The notes under the pieces are model-generated. The model saw nothing but the letters and a program-made list of their open reading frames with translations, ran no database searches and had not been told where the DNA came from. Below, one piece after another: positions 46,098 through 56,552 of a stretch of DNA of 64,000 bases. Position numbers and translations under genes: made by a program. How positions within the stretch are numbered: the stretch's first letter is position 1; each line of letters begins with the position of its first letter. This DNA comes from Acanthococcus lagerstroemiae (lineage: Eukaryota; Arthropoda; Insecta; Hemiptera; Eriococcidae), in contig CM063109.1 of assembly GCA_031841125.1 (NCBI GenBank), positions 22,663,321 through 22,727,320 on the forward strand, written 5' to 3'.

Positions 46098-47881
46098 CAG
46101 GGCCGCCGAGAGGATACGCTGGGCCCGGGACAATTGAAAGAGCGGGCCCCTGAAGATTTTTTTTTCTGTCCCCTCCCCTCAAAATTTATGGTACATTATG
46201 GGTATCAAAATACGGGATTTTTAAAGCTGAGTAAAATTGAACCCTTCTGTTTGGCTCTGGGGTCTGGGGGTTTGAAATCTACACGCCTGATATAATTTTC
46301 CTTCATATTTCAACAGTCAGATATCTAGCAGATAGCGAGATAGGTTGTGTAAGTAGACTGTGAATAGGTATATATTCAAAATTATCACATTTCTTCGAAA
46401 AAATTTTCCGACAATTTTTGATGTATTTCATAAGAAATATTAGGGAAAAACTCCGACAGTTCTTATAGGATTTTATCATAAATTTTCAGGAGAAATGTTC
46501 GATAAACCTTGCGAAAAATCTTCTAATGATTTTTCAGGAATTTCATGAGAAATTTCAAAGAAAAAATTCCGGTAATCTCCGAAGAATTTCTTACGTGATT
46601 TTTGGAAAGATGCCTTTGATTAACCAAGATAATTTCCGAGGAATTTTATCGAAAATATAACGGAAAATTTTTCAATTATTTTCAGAGATACTTCTCAGTA
46701 ATTTCCAATAAAATCCTTTGGAATATTGCAGATTTTTTCCAACAGTTCGAAAAAAATTTTCCTAAAATCATAGGAGATATCCGGGGAAAAACTCCGACGG
46801 TTTTTGAAGGATTTTATCAACAATCTTCAGGTAAAATGTTCCCTGAAGAATATTATCGAAATTTGGGGACATTCTCCGATGACTAAGACATATTACATCG
46901 AACATGTTTGAGTTAGAAATCCGATAATTTTCGAACAATCCCTCCGGAAATCTTTAGAAAAAATTTCCAATGTTTTCCAAAGAAATTCTTTAAAAACCTT
47001 CGGGGGAGTTTTCCGGTAATTTTTGAAGAATTTCTCAAGAAATATCCGGGAAAAATCTCCGATGGAATTTTAAACTGCATAATCATGCAGAATTTATCAA
47101 TTTTTTAAAAATTTCTAATGAAATTCTTTAAAAGTTATCGGAGATTTTTTCCGAAGATATACAATGAAATTCTTCGGACATTATCGAACATTTTTACTGA
47201 AGATTTTTGATAAAATTCTCCACAAACCATCGGCGTTTTCCCCCGAATATTTCCTAGGAAATTCTTCAAAAATTATCGGAAAATTTTCTCGACGAATTTT
47301 TATGGTACTTTTTGGAAAACATTGGAAATTTTTGCTGAAAATTTTTGATAAGATTCTTTGGAAATTATCGGATTTCTTTTTCAAAAATTTTCGATAAAAT
47401 TCCTTAGATGTCATTGGAGAATTTTCCCGAAGATTTTGCCCGCAGATTTTCGATGAAATTCTTCGGAGAATATTTTACCTGAAGATTGTCCATACAATTC
47501 TTCAAAATCCTTCGGAGTTTTCCCATGAATATTTTACCTGTGAAATTCTTAAAAATAATCGGAAAACATCCCCGAAAATTTTTGAAGAAATTCTTTGGAA
47601 AACAGAGATTCTTCGGAAATTATTTAAATTTTTTCAAAATGTTCGACAGATGACGTAATAAACTGCAGACTTTCATCATACTGTATCGCGTGTGAACACT
47701 GCGATTCATTCTCGTGCAAAAACTGCCGCCTTCATACCGAAAAGTATCGCGATACTTTTTTCCGAAGATACATGAAAAACGGTATCGCGATACAGCCTTC
47801 ATCATACGCGACTTTTTGAAGGGCCCTCCGGGCCCGGGACAAAATGTCCCTTTGTCCCCCGCCCCCCTCTCGTCGGCCCTG
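46098..47881. mobile_element. hAT-type nonautonomous element, 8-bp TSD CCAACAGT
   Basis: The 1784-bp element starts CAGGGCCGCCGAGAGG and ends CTCTCGTCGGCCCTG. Perfect 8-bp duplications CCAACAGT flank it (46090-46097 and 47882-47889). Subterminal GGGCCCGGGACA occurs near both ends. The centre (about 46380-47620) is a field of degenerate units such as GAAATTCTTCGGAAATTATC and GGAAAATTTTC. Near 47740-47790 lie two TATCGCGATA palindromes. There is no transposase frame. Confidence 0.92.
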
Positions 47882-48295
47882 CCAACAGTATAAATTCATT
47901 TTCAGATACCGTCCACGAGCTTAACCATTTTTTCCACCGGTACACGCTTGCACCTCTATCTAGAATATTCTATTTACCGACCGCGACAGGCGATAATTAG
48001 ATCGAGAAATCCCATTTTGGTTATTTATAACCGCACACACGCCATATTGTCAACCGGTTAGATTAGGTACGCGTATAGGCGCATAAATCAATAGAAAAAA
48101 TAATAACATACGAGTGCGTATTTATTAAACGGGAAATAAACGACCGTGCAGACTTTCGAACTACGCTCGGTTTATTAAAAATGACGCGCCCCGAAATGGT
48201 TAATTAAATTCTCTTTCCAAGTGGATATGTATTATACGAGTGTGCATTACTAAAGCGTGAACCAAATCGCACATATAAAGGGCATGTTGAATAGA

Positions 48296-48297
<2 letters not shown>

Positions 48298-48328
<31 letters not shown>
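48298..48328 (-). repeat. (GA)n microsatellite, CU-repeat in the PTBP transcript
   Basis: About 15 GA units on the plus strand, CU on the transcribed strand. Third such tract in the window and all three have the same orientation relative to PTBP. Confidence 0.85.
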
Positions 48329-48332
<4 letters not shown>

Positions 48333-48937
48333 AAAACAGGGGAAAAACAGAAGAAAAACGTGAAATATATATTTTTAATATACTTCGAATATCTGCTTCG
48401 CATCCGCGTACAATAACGCTAGTGTTTCTATTGTACTCGAAAACAGACTATACGAATTGGCTGGCAAACACCTACACAGAAAAAACCTCGAATATCGTAT
48501 GGAATTTCTCTCGACACCTTTCCCCCAACACAATAATTGTCCGAAGGGAAACAGAATCTAGTAGAAAGCCCAAGCTGACCCATTTCCATTCCCTATTGAA
48601 TCCTCACTCGTCGTTGTCATCTACAGTAGCCAAACTTTTCACAATTCACTGTTTGAACTTACACGCATTCCATCAACGTCATAGAAGAATAACAGTAAAC
48701 GTTAACAAATACACATGTTTCCCAAGAAATTGAAAAACGAAAAACACCTAGCCTGTTCTCCTGACAATACCACAACCCATATCCCCACTGACACTTTCTT
48801 CGTCCTCCCTTAACGCTACATGCATCAGTCTGCCAGCCACTTTAACTTCCCCGTGCAACTGACTGACTGCCTCCCCAACGAAAAGATGGCGAGTGGAGGC
48901 CATGCAACTGAAGGGAAGAGCAAGTTTTTCAGTATCT

Positions 48938-50509
48938 GTGACCTGGCATCATGAAATGTGTCTCTGGTATACAGAAATATTTCACATTATTGACAATTCT
49001 TATAGAAAAAATCACGCTCTTTCGAAGAAGCAAATCGTAGCTTCCTATCTTCATTAGTTTCTCCACAAATTGCATTTAAAAATTACGTCAAAAGTTTAAA
49101 AATATCCGTTTATATGGCGTCGTGTGAAACGGGCCTAAGGGAATGACGGAGAACAAGAATTCGAAACCAGTGATGTTAGACAAAACTATTTTATGTCATT
49201 TTGTTGGACGAGCATTTCACTTTTTTTTGTTATGTCATGAGTTCTGTCATGTTCGGAGTTTTGTTTGTCATTTTACTTCTTCATAGTTTTGTTATGTCAT
49301 GACAAAATTATTTTGTCAGTTTGTTTTGTCATTTTGTCATAATGCAAATACCTATCAATTTACAGGTTGGTATTTTTACATACAATCCAGTTTCACCAAT
49401 CACAAATCTTATTCTAACACAGGTTGCATACTCAGAGGCTAAAAAACTGATTAACTGCAGACGACATGAATATTATTCGTCATATTGTTACACCTCTGAG
49501 ACTGTTGATTCGTATTCCCAATTACATTCACTGTTATGCCGCATTTCTTTCCTTCTTCAGTTGATACACTACAAGTTGACAAATTGGTGCTTCGATTGTA
49601 ATTTGTAAGTGAAATACTGGTGATGGACTGAGAGACATCCCATACTTGATTCAGGCGGATTCCATTTCTTTCAACTTCTTTTTGACTTCTAATTTCTAAT
49701 TCTAAATCAAACTGCTAACTGCTGAAGCTCCAGTCTAACATTTTCCAACTTTTAACTTTTCAACTCCAGTGTTTTGATGAACAAGGATAATTAAGATTTG
49801 AGAACTTCCTTTTGATATACTACCGCAAACTGGACAGGAAAAGACGAACTTACAGTATTACAATTTCAAAAGAGGAAAGACAATAGTATTCCATCATTCA
49901 GGGAAAAATTCGCAAATTCCGCTCAAATCAAAAGTGAAATGAGAGCCAGGCCAAATAAACGATAACACAAATTATTAATTATTGGCTTCTGGATTCCGTT
50001 GACTTGTGAAGCTTTGGCTGATCACTTATTTAACAAAAAGTGTCCGGGAAAAAAGACCTAATGTATAACTTAATTTAGGTACATTTCCTAGGATACCAGT
50101 TCCTGTTCTTTCAGTCTTCCTTAGTTCGTTAATTCTCGCTTTTTGGTCACTTCTACTAACTTGCAACTTCACGCGATGACAAAATGTAATAAAATTTTTT
50201 TGTCATTTTGTTTTGTAATTGATTCAATTTTTTGCTATGTCATTTCCATTTTGTAATATGATAAAACTGATAATGGTTTTGTCATTACGACAAAATTCCT
50301 CAAATTCAATAGTCATTTTGAAATTTTGTTTTGTTATGTCTAACAACACTGTTCGAAACGCAATTGTCATAGCAAAGCGAAAACGCACCACCATAGATGT
50401 ACACGCTATGTACGAGAATATCTGTGCGCACCACCGTTACCATCCCATCTTTACACTTGTTCATCTCAAAAACCTGTTTTCGCACGAGAGGCACATTTCA
50501 TGATTCCAG
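48938..50509. mobile_element. Inverted-repeat family A, copy 5, split by a hAT element
   Basis: 48938-49167 and 50360-50509 together form one family-A copy, from GTGACCTGGCATCATGAAAT to CACATTTCATGATTCCAGG. The break at TTCGAAAC is duplicated on both sides of the 1184-bp hAT insertion. Confidence 0.92.
49168..50351. mobile_element. hAT-type nonautonomous element, 8-bp TSD TTCGAAAC
   Basis: The 1184-bp element starts CAGTGATGTTAGACAAAAC and ends TTATGTCTAACAACACTG. TTCGAAAC is duplicated perfectly at 49160-49167 and 50352-50359. Both ends carry TTTTGTCAT-type subterminal repeats. The longest internal ORF (49321-49608) has no recognised similarity. A relative of its right end lies at 51369-51878. 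Confidence 0.95.
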
Positions 50510-50620
50510 GAGACCTATTATTAAACTTTTTATCACGATACCACAAATCGTTACAGTGGTAACTTGATACAAACTGTATCAAGTTACCAATATCGTGATG
50601 CAAGTTTCATAATAGGTCTC
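50510..50620. repeat. Foldback palindrome adjacent to family-A copy 5
   Basis: GAGACCTATTATTAAACTTT at the left is inverted at the right as CAAGTTTCATAATAGGTCTC. The central arms GGTAACTTGATAC and GTATCAAGTTACC nearly touch. It is a 111-bp near-perfect palindrome. Confidence 0.85.
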
Positions 50621-51240
50621 GAAGTCACTGACGACGAGTTTTAATTTAACCAACTCTAATCTATTTCGGGTTTATCTTCCAGAAAAGGAGCAGGTTCCTT
50701 TCATTCACCCTTAGCTACAGTTGCGAAGCAGAAAGGAGCCGAAGAAAAACACAATGGCAGGATGTTTTAGAAGGTGAATTCACTGGTTTTCAAATTTTCG
50801 TTTCATTACGACTTCTCAAAAATGAGCTAGACTGAATACTTTTTTCATTTTCGCGTCTTTTCGCGTCGATTTTCAGATTCTCGCGAACAGAAGAAGATGG
50901 AAACACGAAACAGCTGATATTGGGAAACATGTACAAGGGATTGGTTCGCGTTTCGTCATATTTTTCGTGAAAAGGTTCGTGAAAAGTCACGAAATACAAA
51001 GTACGTTAAGTGTATAGCCGCCCTAATGGAAATATGTAGACGCGAAACGAATACCATGAAAACGATTTCATACCACCAACACACTCTGTACTACTGCGAT
51101 AGGAGAGAGGGTTGTATTGCCCTGTGAAAGAAAAAATACAAGAAAATTGCCTGAGCGAAGCAAAGGAAAAATTTTTTTAAAATAAGAAATAGAGTATAAA
51201 ATCTGTTTAAAATACTGCAGAATTTCGAAGTCGATTTTTT

Positions 51241-51368
51241 TTTTACAAAATTTCCTGACTTTTAGGTGAAAAATGCTGAAAATTCTAAAATTTCCTGACT
51301 TTTCAAGGCGGACAAAATTCCCTGACTTTTCCAGGTTTTCCAGTTTTTCCAGAGAATGGACACCCTGT
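51241..51368. mobile_element. Fragment of a CAGGGTGTC-type element
   Basis: CCTGACTTTT recurs several times, then CCAGGTTTTCCAG and the terminus GGACACCCTG. It shares its subterminal motif with 3022-3314 and its end type with 58860-59230. Confidence 0.6.
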
Positions 51369-51394
51369 TACGTCATTTCCATTTTGTCATATGA

Positions 51395-51624
51395 AGGGTT
51401 AAGAATCAAAACTCACATTTGCTATTTTACTTCGAGAGCGCAAATAGGCAAAATATTGTACAACGGGTGCAGTAATATCTTTGCTGCGCCTGCGAACGTG
51501 GAGTAAGTTAAACATATCGCACATGCACAAGCGCAGCAAAGATATTCCTGCACCCGTGTACAGTATTTTGCCTATTTGCGCCCTTGAAGTAAAATGGCAA
51601 ATATGAGTTTTGATTCTTCACACT
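51395..51624. mobile_element. Palindromic MITE, 8-bp TSD TCATATGA
   Basis: The 230-bp element has arms of about 95 bp: AAGAATCAAAACTCACATTT at the left, AAATATGAGTTTTGATTCTT at the right, and AGATATT(A/C)CTGCACCCG at the inner ends. TCATATGA is duplicated perfectly at 51387-51394 and 51625-51632. The uninterrupted site is visible in the related element at about 50256 (AATATGA). Confidence 0.93.
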
Positions 51625-51698
51625 TCATATGACAAAACTGATAAATGGTTTTGTCATTATGACAAAATTTCTGAAATTCAGTTGTTATGTCTAACAAC

Positions 51699-51866
51699 CA
51701 GTGGCGTAACTAGGAGTTTTCCAGGGGGGGGGGAAGAGGAGCACAATAAGGTTTTCAAAGGGGAAAAGTCGGAAATTGCGGTATTTTTTTAAAATCGCCA
51801 ACCTTAGAGGACTATGTAAAAATATGGGGGCACGCGCCTCCCGCGCCCTTCGACACTACGCCACTG
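51699..51866. mobile_element. CAGTGGCGTAR MITE family, copy 2
   Basis: It starts CAGTGGCGTAACTAGG and ends GACACTACGCCACTG. The flanks CTAACAAC and CTAATGAC agree at 6 of 8 positions and correspond to the terminal TCTAACAAC of the host hAT element, whose last four bases ACTG follow the duplication. Confidence 0.9.
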
Positions 51867-52001
51867 CTAATGACACTGCCCTGCCGTCAGTTTTTTTGCA
51901 TGTTACCGGCCATTTTGAATTAAAATTTAAAAAAGTAACTTTTCGACATCGATGAGGATGAAGAAGGAAAGTGTACAGTGAGAGAAAAAGAGGCCTAATG
52001 A

Positions 52002-55000
52002 CAGGGGCGCATGGGCGCTAGAATTACTACCGGGCATTTGGAGTGATGCGGCGCCGTAAGAGTTTTGTCTCCCCCCCCCCAATACACACATATAAAGTAA
52101 ATTGACTTTTTTAATAAATGTGTATTTATAACTGGGAACACCAAGAAAACATTTTAAAAAAAATGATAAGTAATAAAGAAGATTATTTAAAAAACATGTC
52201 GGAAGTTAGAAAATATGGGGAAAGACTGGCAGAAAGGAGGAGAGCCAACTATCTATACTACTTTGGTTTCACAAAAGGATACGGAGGGTGGGTTTTTATA
52301 TTAACAAAAAGCTAAAAAAAAATAAGGTTGGGGAACTTAAAATAATATCTGAAGGAATATGCCCACTAAAACTGAAAATAGACGAGAAGACAAAAATGCT
52401 AATCTTGCAAGTGAATGCACCTGTAGCCGGAGCACAGAAGGCAGAAGCAGATAAATTTTATGACGAGCTGGAGGCAACAATTCAAAAAGAGAAGGAATAT
52501 AATCAGGAAATAATAGGGGACTTCAACGCAAAAGTAGGAGGGGAGCCTAATTCAAAACACTGCGGCCCATCTGGTGTGGGAAGAGAAACGACAGGGGGAA
52601 AGATTAATAGAAATTGCACAGAAATTCAACTTATGTCCAGCAAACACTTTTTACAAGAAAATAAAGTCCAAAAGAAATGGACATGGATATCGCCAGATGG
52701 GAAAACTAAAAAGAAGATTGACCACCTGTAAATAAATGACCTGTTAGTAGTTGAAGATGTAACAACACTGTCAAAATTTGGCTTCTCATCAGACTACCGC
52801 ATATCATGCTGTAAATTGAGCATCCTGCAGAGTGTCCAGTATAAAAATCACAGGAAGGGTAAAGGGAGAGGAAGGCGGATCATCCCAGTCAGAAAGAAAG
52901 AGGATGCACGCCAGAAACTAAAATCAGAGCTAGAGGAAATGAAAGTCGAGGAAATTTCTACGACAGTATGGTTCAAGCTTTAAGAAACACGGTTGAAGAG
53001 TTTGGAGTGACGAGGGCTAAAGAGAAAACCAGGGATAAGCTTTCAAAACAGACTTTCGAGTCAGGAAGAATAACCTTTGGAAAAATAGAAATAAAACACC
53101 ATTGGACAAAACTGAGTTAACTAAAATACAAACATTGATGAAGAAAAATGTTAGAGAAGATATTAAAAAATATGATTAAGAAAAAATTCAAGATATTTTG
53201 GAAGAAAGTTGGTCTACTAAAAAAGTTGGGCTCGAACTCGGTAGCAGGAGAGACGTTATGCTGAAGCTAAAAGATCAGACAGGAAAAGTGACTCAAAATC
53301 AACAAGAAATTGTAGAGGCAGCAACAAGTTTTTACGAGGACTTTTACCGCGAGCGAAACGAGCTCACAAAAATAGCAAAAACTGGAGGGCGAAAGGAGGA
53401 AGGAATTCCCGAAATAATGGAGAGAGAAGTGGAATGCGTACAAAATAGACTGAAAAATGACATAGCCCCAGGACCGGATGGAATTACGAACGAAATGCTG
53501 AAAAGGTTTGGCGATCAGAGAGTACCACACCCGGCTAAAATATTTAACAAAATTCTGATTATGAAAATATGTCCAAAACAGTGGAACTTGGCCGAAATAA
53601 TATTATTATACAAAAAAGGGGGGAAGGAACTCATTGAAAATTACAAGCCAATATGCTCAACATCGAACATCTGTAAAGTATTTATGGCAGTCTTAAAACG
53701 ACGCATGTATAACCATTTGGATTCATATCATCAGGGGAATGACCAGGCGGGATTCAGAAAAGGCTTCTCAACTGTACAGAATATTTTCATTGTGAACCAA
53801 ATTATTGAAAAAACACATGAATATGATGTAGAAATTGAAATGCTTTGCATAGGCTTTCACAAGGCATTTGATTCAGTGGATCATAAATATATGTTAAAAG
53901 CACTGGAAAATAAGGGAATTGAAAGTGGGTTCGTTAAAATCATACAGAATTGCAATGCAAATTCGGGTGCAAGAGCCGGCCTTAAAAGCAAAGGGAGGGA
54001 ATTCAAAATTGGGAGAGGGGTTCGACAAGGGGATACCTTGTCGCCAAACCTATTCAACTGCATTCTGAAAGAAGTATTTCGTAATCTGAAGTGGAAAAGA
54101 AGGGGACTAAAAATGAATGGAGAATTTCTAAGTAATTTAAGGTACGCAAACGATATTATCTTCTTTGCAGAAAATAGTAAGGAGTTGAAGAAAATGGCAG
54201 AAGAACTATTGAGGGAATGCAAAAAAGCTGGCCTCAAGCTGAATGGTAGCAAATCAAAAATAATCGGAAGAGGGGAAAGGAAAAATCAGATAATCGATGG
54301 GCAAGAGATAGAAGAGGTAACAGAAATCGAATATCTGTGAGACAGATTATTAGTTTTGAAGAAAGAGATAACAAAGAAATTATAAGGCGTAATAGAAAGG
54401 GGTGGAACAACTTCTAGGCATTAAAATCTTTTTTTGCCGGAATTTCAACACCGCCCTCAAAATGGAAATACAAAATAGCTCAACGGTACCAGCCCTCAGT
54501 ATGGAGTGCAAGCCTGGTTCCCTTACAGGAAAGCAAATGGTGAAGCTACAAATTATGCTCAGATCTATGTTGAGGAAACTTCTAGGACTGCGATGGGTAG
54601 ACAAAATCTCAAATGCAAAACTATACGAAATGGTTGGAGGCGGGAACATAGGATATAATGTCAAACAATTAAAGTGGAAATATGTGAGGCATCTGGCAAG
54701 GGCGGATAGCAACAGATCGGGAGTAAAAGTACTCAACTAGGTACGCTGCAAAGGAAAAGAAAGATAGGTGTAGGCCAGTAACTGGATAGAGAGATGTACC
54801 CGTCAGAGAACTGGGGCCCCGGGTGGCAAAGATTAGCGCAGGATAAAAGAAAATGGAAAAGCTACGTGGAGGCGTATGCCCAAAAATGGGCGGAGGTACT
54901 CACACACTCGTTTGGTCGACAGTCGGCGCAAAATGTGCCTGCCCATTTTAATTTCTCAATCGCTTTATTTCTCTTTAAATTGATCAGCACCGCCGCACGT

Positions 55001-55133
55001 TTTTCGACTGTCGTCGCAACATACGCTTCTTTTATTTTTGTATGTATTTCATAAACGCATACTTTTTTTTCTTCAACGTGGCGGCGGCGCACCGGGCATT
55101 TGCCCGCATTGCCCTATGGTCCATCGGCCCCTG
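52002..55133. mobile_element. hAT-type element, 8-bp TSD CCTAATGA, carrying a LINE
   Basis: It starts CAGGGGCGCATGG and ends CCATCGGCCCCTG. Subterminal ACCGGGCATTTG occurs in direct sense at 52030 and again at about 55091. CCTAATGA is duplicated perfectly at 51994-52001 and 55134-55141. Almost the whole 3.1-kb interior is a LINE inserted later; the original element was probably a few hundred bases. Confidence 0.9.
52110..54930 (+). pseudogene. LINE with endonuclease and reverse transcriptase, catalytically dead
   Basis: The endonuclease part reads GERLAERRRANYLYYFG (about 52225), then VGELKIISEGICPLKLKI, EIIGDFNAKVGG (about 52508) and WTWISPDGKTKKKIDHL (about 52680). After broken linker the main ORF (53198-54340, 380 aa) has APGPDGITNEMLKRFG, QAGFRKGFSTVQN, motif A CIGFHKAFDSVD, motif B RQGDTLSPNLF and motif C YANDIIFFA. 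Both catalytic positions are changed: motif A has G where Asp is expected, and motif C has AND instead of ADD. The C-terminal part continues to AYAQKWAE (about 54895). The N-terminus of the endonuclease is truncated. It is the best preserved retrotransposon in the window. Confidence 0.9.
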
Positions 55134-55746
55134 CCTAATGAATACATAATTTTTCCGGTTTTTAATCTCCGTACTGAATTCCAAGGAGACTAGCCTACCA
55201 ACGCAAGAGATTTTGTGAGTTGGTCAACTTTTTAAAAATTCCTCTCCTTACAATCGGTTTTTGATTTTGTCAGTTGGCTACCCTGGGTAGAGAGATTCAC
55301 CATGCTAAAAACTACGCTACTTTTGCAAACGCCGAATACCAAACGCCGTTCACACAAAAACGAAACAGAACGCAAATAAACCGGACTGATTTTGCCAACT
55401 ACAGAAATACTACACACATATGCAAATACACGCATACACGGACATACACAAAAAATTACAGACAGTACAGCCTACTCGCATATGTACATAAAAACAGCAA
55501 TTGAAATAGAGAAAAGCGACCGCTGAGAACCACGCGAATGGCTCGCGCAGACGATGCATACAGACGAAGGATGGTACACTACATGAACGAGTACACAAGA
55601 AGAGGAAATGACTAAATACAGATGAAAAAGAAAAAGACATCAACACGAAAACAGAGACGTACAAACAGAAAACACACGAACGACGGATAGTAAGTATAAA
55701 TAAATAATAAAGGACGCGGAAAAACGGCAGCAAGACTATTTCTTAC

Positions 55747-55796
55747 CTCCGGTAGGAGATCCTGGAAAAGGATTACTGTTTATCTGTGAGCTGATG
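55747..55796 (-). CDS. heph: PTBP exon (RRM2-RRM3 linker)
   Basis: The 50-nt exon encodes residues 1-16 of the window protein, ISSQINSNPFPGSPTG, in the flexible linker. Its first base finishes a codon from an exon beyond the window, and its last base starts the glycine shared with the 110-nt exon. The acceptor is TTTGTCTAG and the donor GTAAGAAAT. The linker is poorly conserved, so assignment rests on the splice sites, the phase match and its position upstream of the RRM3 exon. In vertebrate PTBP1 the exon in this region is alternatively spliced; no sign for or against that is visible here. Confidence 0.75.
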
Positions 55797-56550
55797 CTAG
55801 ACAAAGAAGAGAATAACGATGGAAGATTCGAGCAACCTAAACAGAAGAGAGTAAATTGCGTTCAGTCGTCATCCTCTCGTATCAAAAGCGATGCGAGCAA
55901 ACGTAAAAGGATGGCGCGAAGAATTACAAAATTCGAATGTACACGAACGCGAGTTGCCGCCAAAAAGTCTCGAAGCCGGCAGCGGGGCGCGACTTTTAAT
56001 TAATGCGACCCGCAGCGCGCCCGCAAGCCATCGATCAATTATTAAGTGGAAGGATCGCTTTTTCTGGTACACACAGGAATCTGTCTCTCTCCAAGTTATA
56101 GGACACCAGTTGCTCTCCTCGGCTCACATTACGCACCCATACTAAATTCCGTATTTACCCTTCGTTCTGCGGATTCCATTACATCGTTTTCTATATTATT
56201 TACTCGCGGTCGAGCAAGCCCACTCAAAGGAAACACCGCTTCAGCAAGATGATAACTTCGCGTACACCAGAAGATACGTCGGGAAGAGCTCGCCACGCTT
56301 CAAAGCCAAAAAAAAAGCGGGCCTACATTTACATCGTCGGAATATCTCTACAATATTCGGGATAAAGTCCCCCCCCCCCATTCTGGAGAAGTTACATGAT
56401 CAGAAAACGAGAACTGCGAACGTGCAAGCACGAGAATAATCAGCGAGGACGCGAGAAGGAAACTGATGAGAAAAATGCGACGGTTGGAGACTTCAACTAT
56501 AAACACTAAATGGACAGCTGAAGGGAATGTTGTCGAACGGAGAACCACAG
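55797..56550. other. Upstream PTBP intron, unannotated
   Basis: No RRM2 exon was found between here and the right edge. Moderate GC content, a C run at 56371, no recognised gene. Confidence 0.45.
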
Positions 56551-56552
56551 TT

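Larger units (their letters stand above)
51369..51878. mobile_element. Right part of a second CAGTGTTGTTAGACA hAT copy, carrying two insertions
   Basis: GTCATTTCCATTTTGTCATA and later AAACTGATAAATGGTTTTGT, TTGTTATGTCTAACAAC match 50235-50345 of the 1184-bp element. Two MITEs, 51395-51624 and 51699-51866, interrupt it; the terminal ACTG reappears after the second at 51875-51878. Confidence 0.88.
41811..55746 (-). other. PTBP intron (13.9 kb)
   Basis: Donor GTAAGAAAT after the 50-nt exon, acceptor TTGCAG before the 110-nt exon. It is the longest intron in the window and carries most of the nested insertions. 41811-42239, 47890-48290, 48330-48935, 50621-51240 and 55142-55746 hold no recognised gene. 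Confidence 0.8.
5959..55796 (-). other. heph: 3' half of a hephaestus/PTBP gene (gene span)
   Basis: Eight minus-strand exons join in phase into one reading frame of 246 codons plus stop, and each internal boundary has an AG acceptor and a GT donor. The joined protein matches the PTB family from the end of the RRM2-RRM3 linker through RRM3 and RRM4 to the C-terminus. PTB proteins bind CU-rich RNA, mainly in the nucleus, and control alternative splicing; hephaestus is the Drosophila member. RRM1, RRM2, the N-terminus and the promoter are not in the window. Introns from 5' to 3' are about 13.9, 6.6, 7.7, 9.9, 4.4, 3.0 and 3.7 kb and are packed with transposons, but none of the exons is broken, so the gene looks functional. 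Family and domain order are recognised by eye from conserved motifs, not by a database search. Confidence 0.95.

Noticed and set aside
53881..54252. 123-codon minus-strand ORF
   Set aside because: Shadow of the LINE RT on the plus strand.
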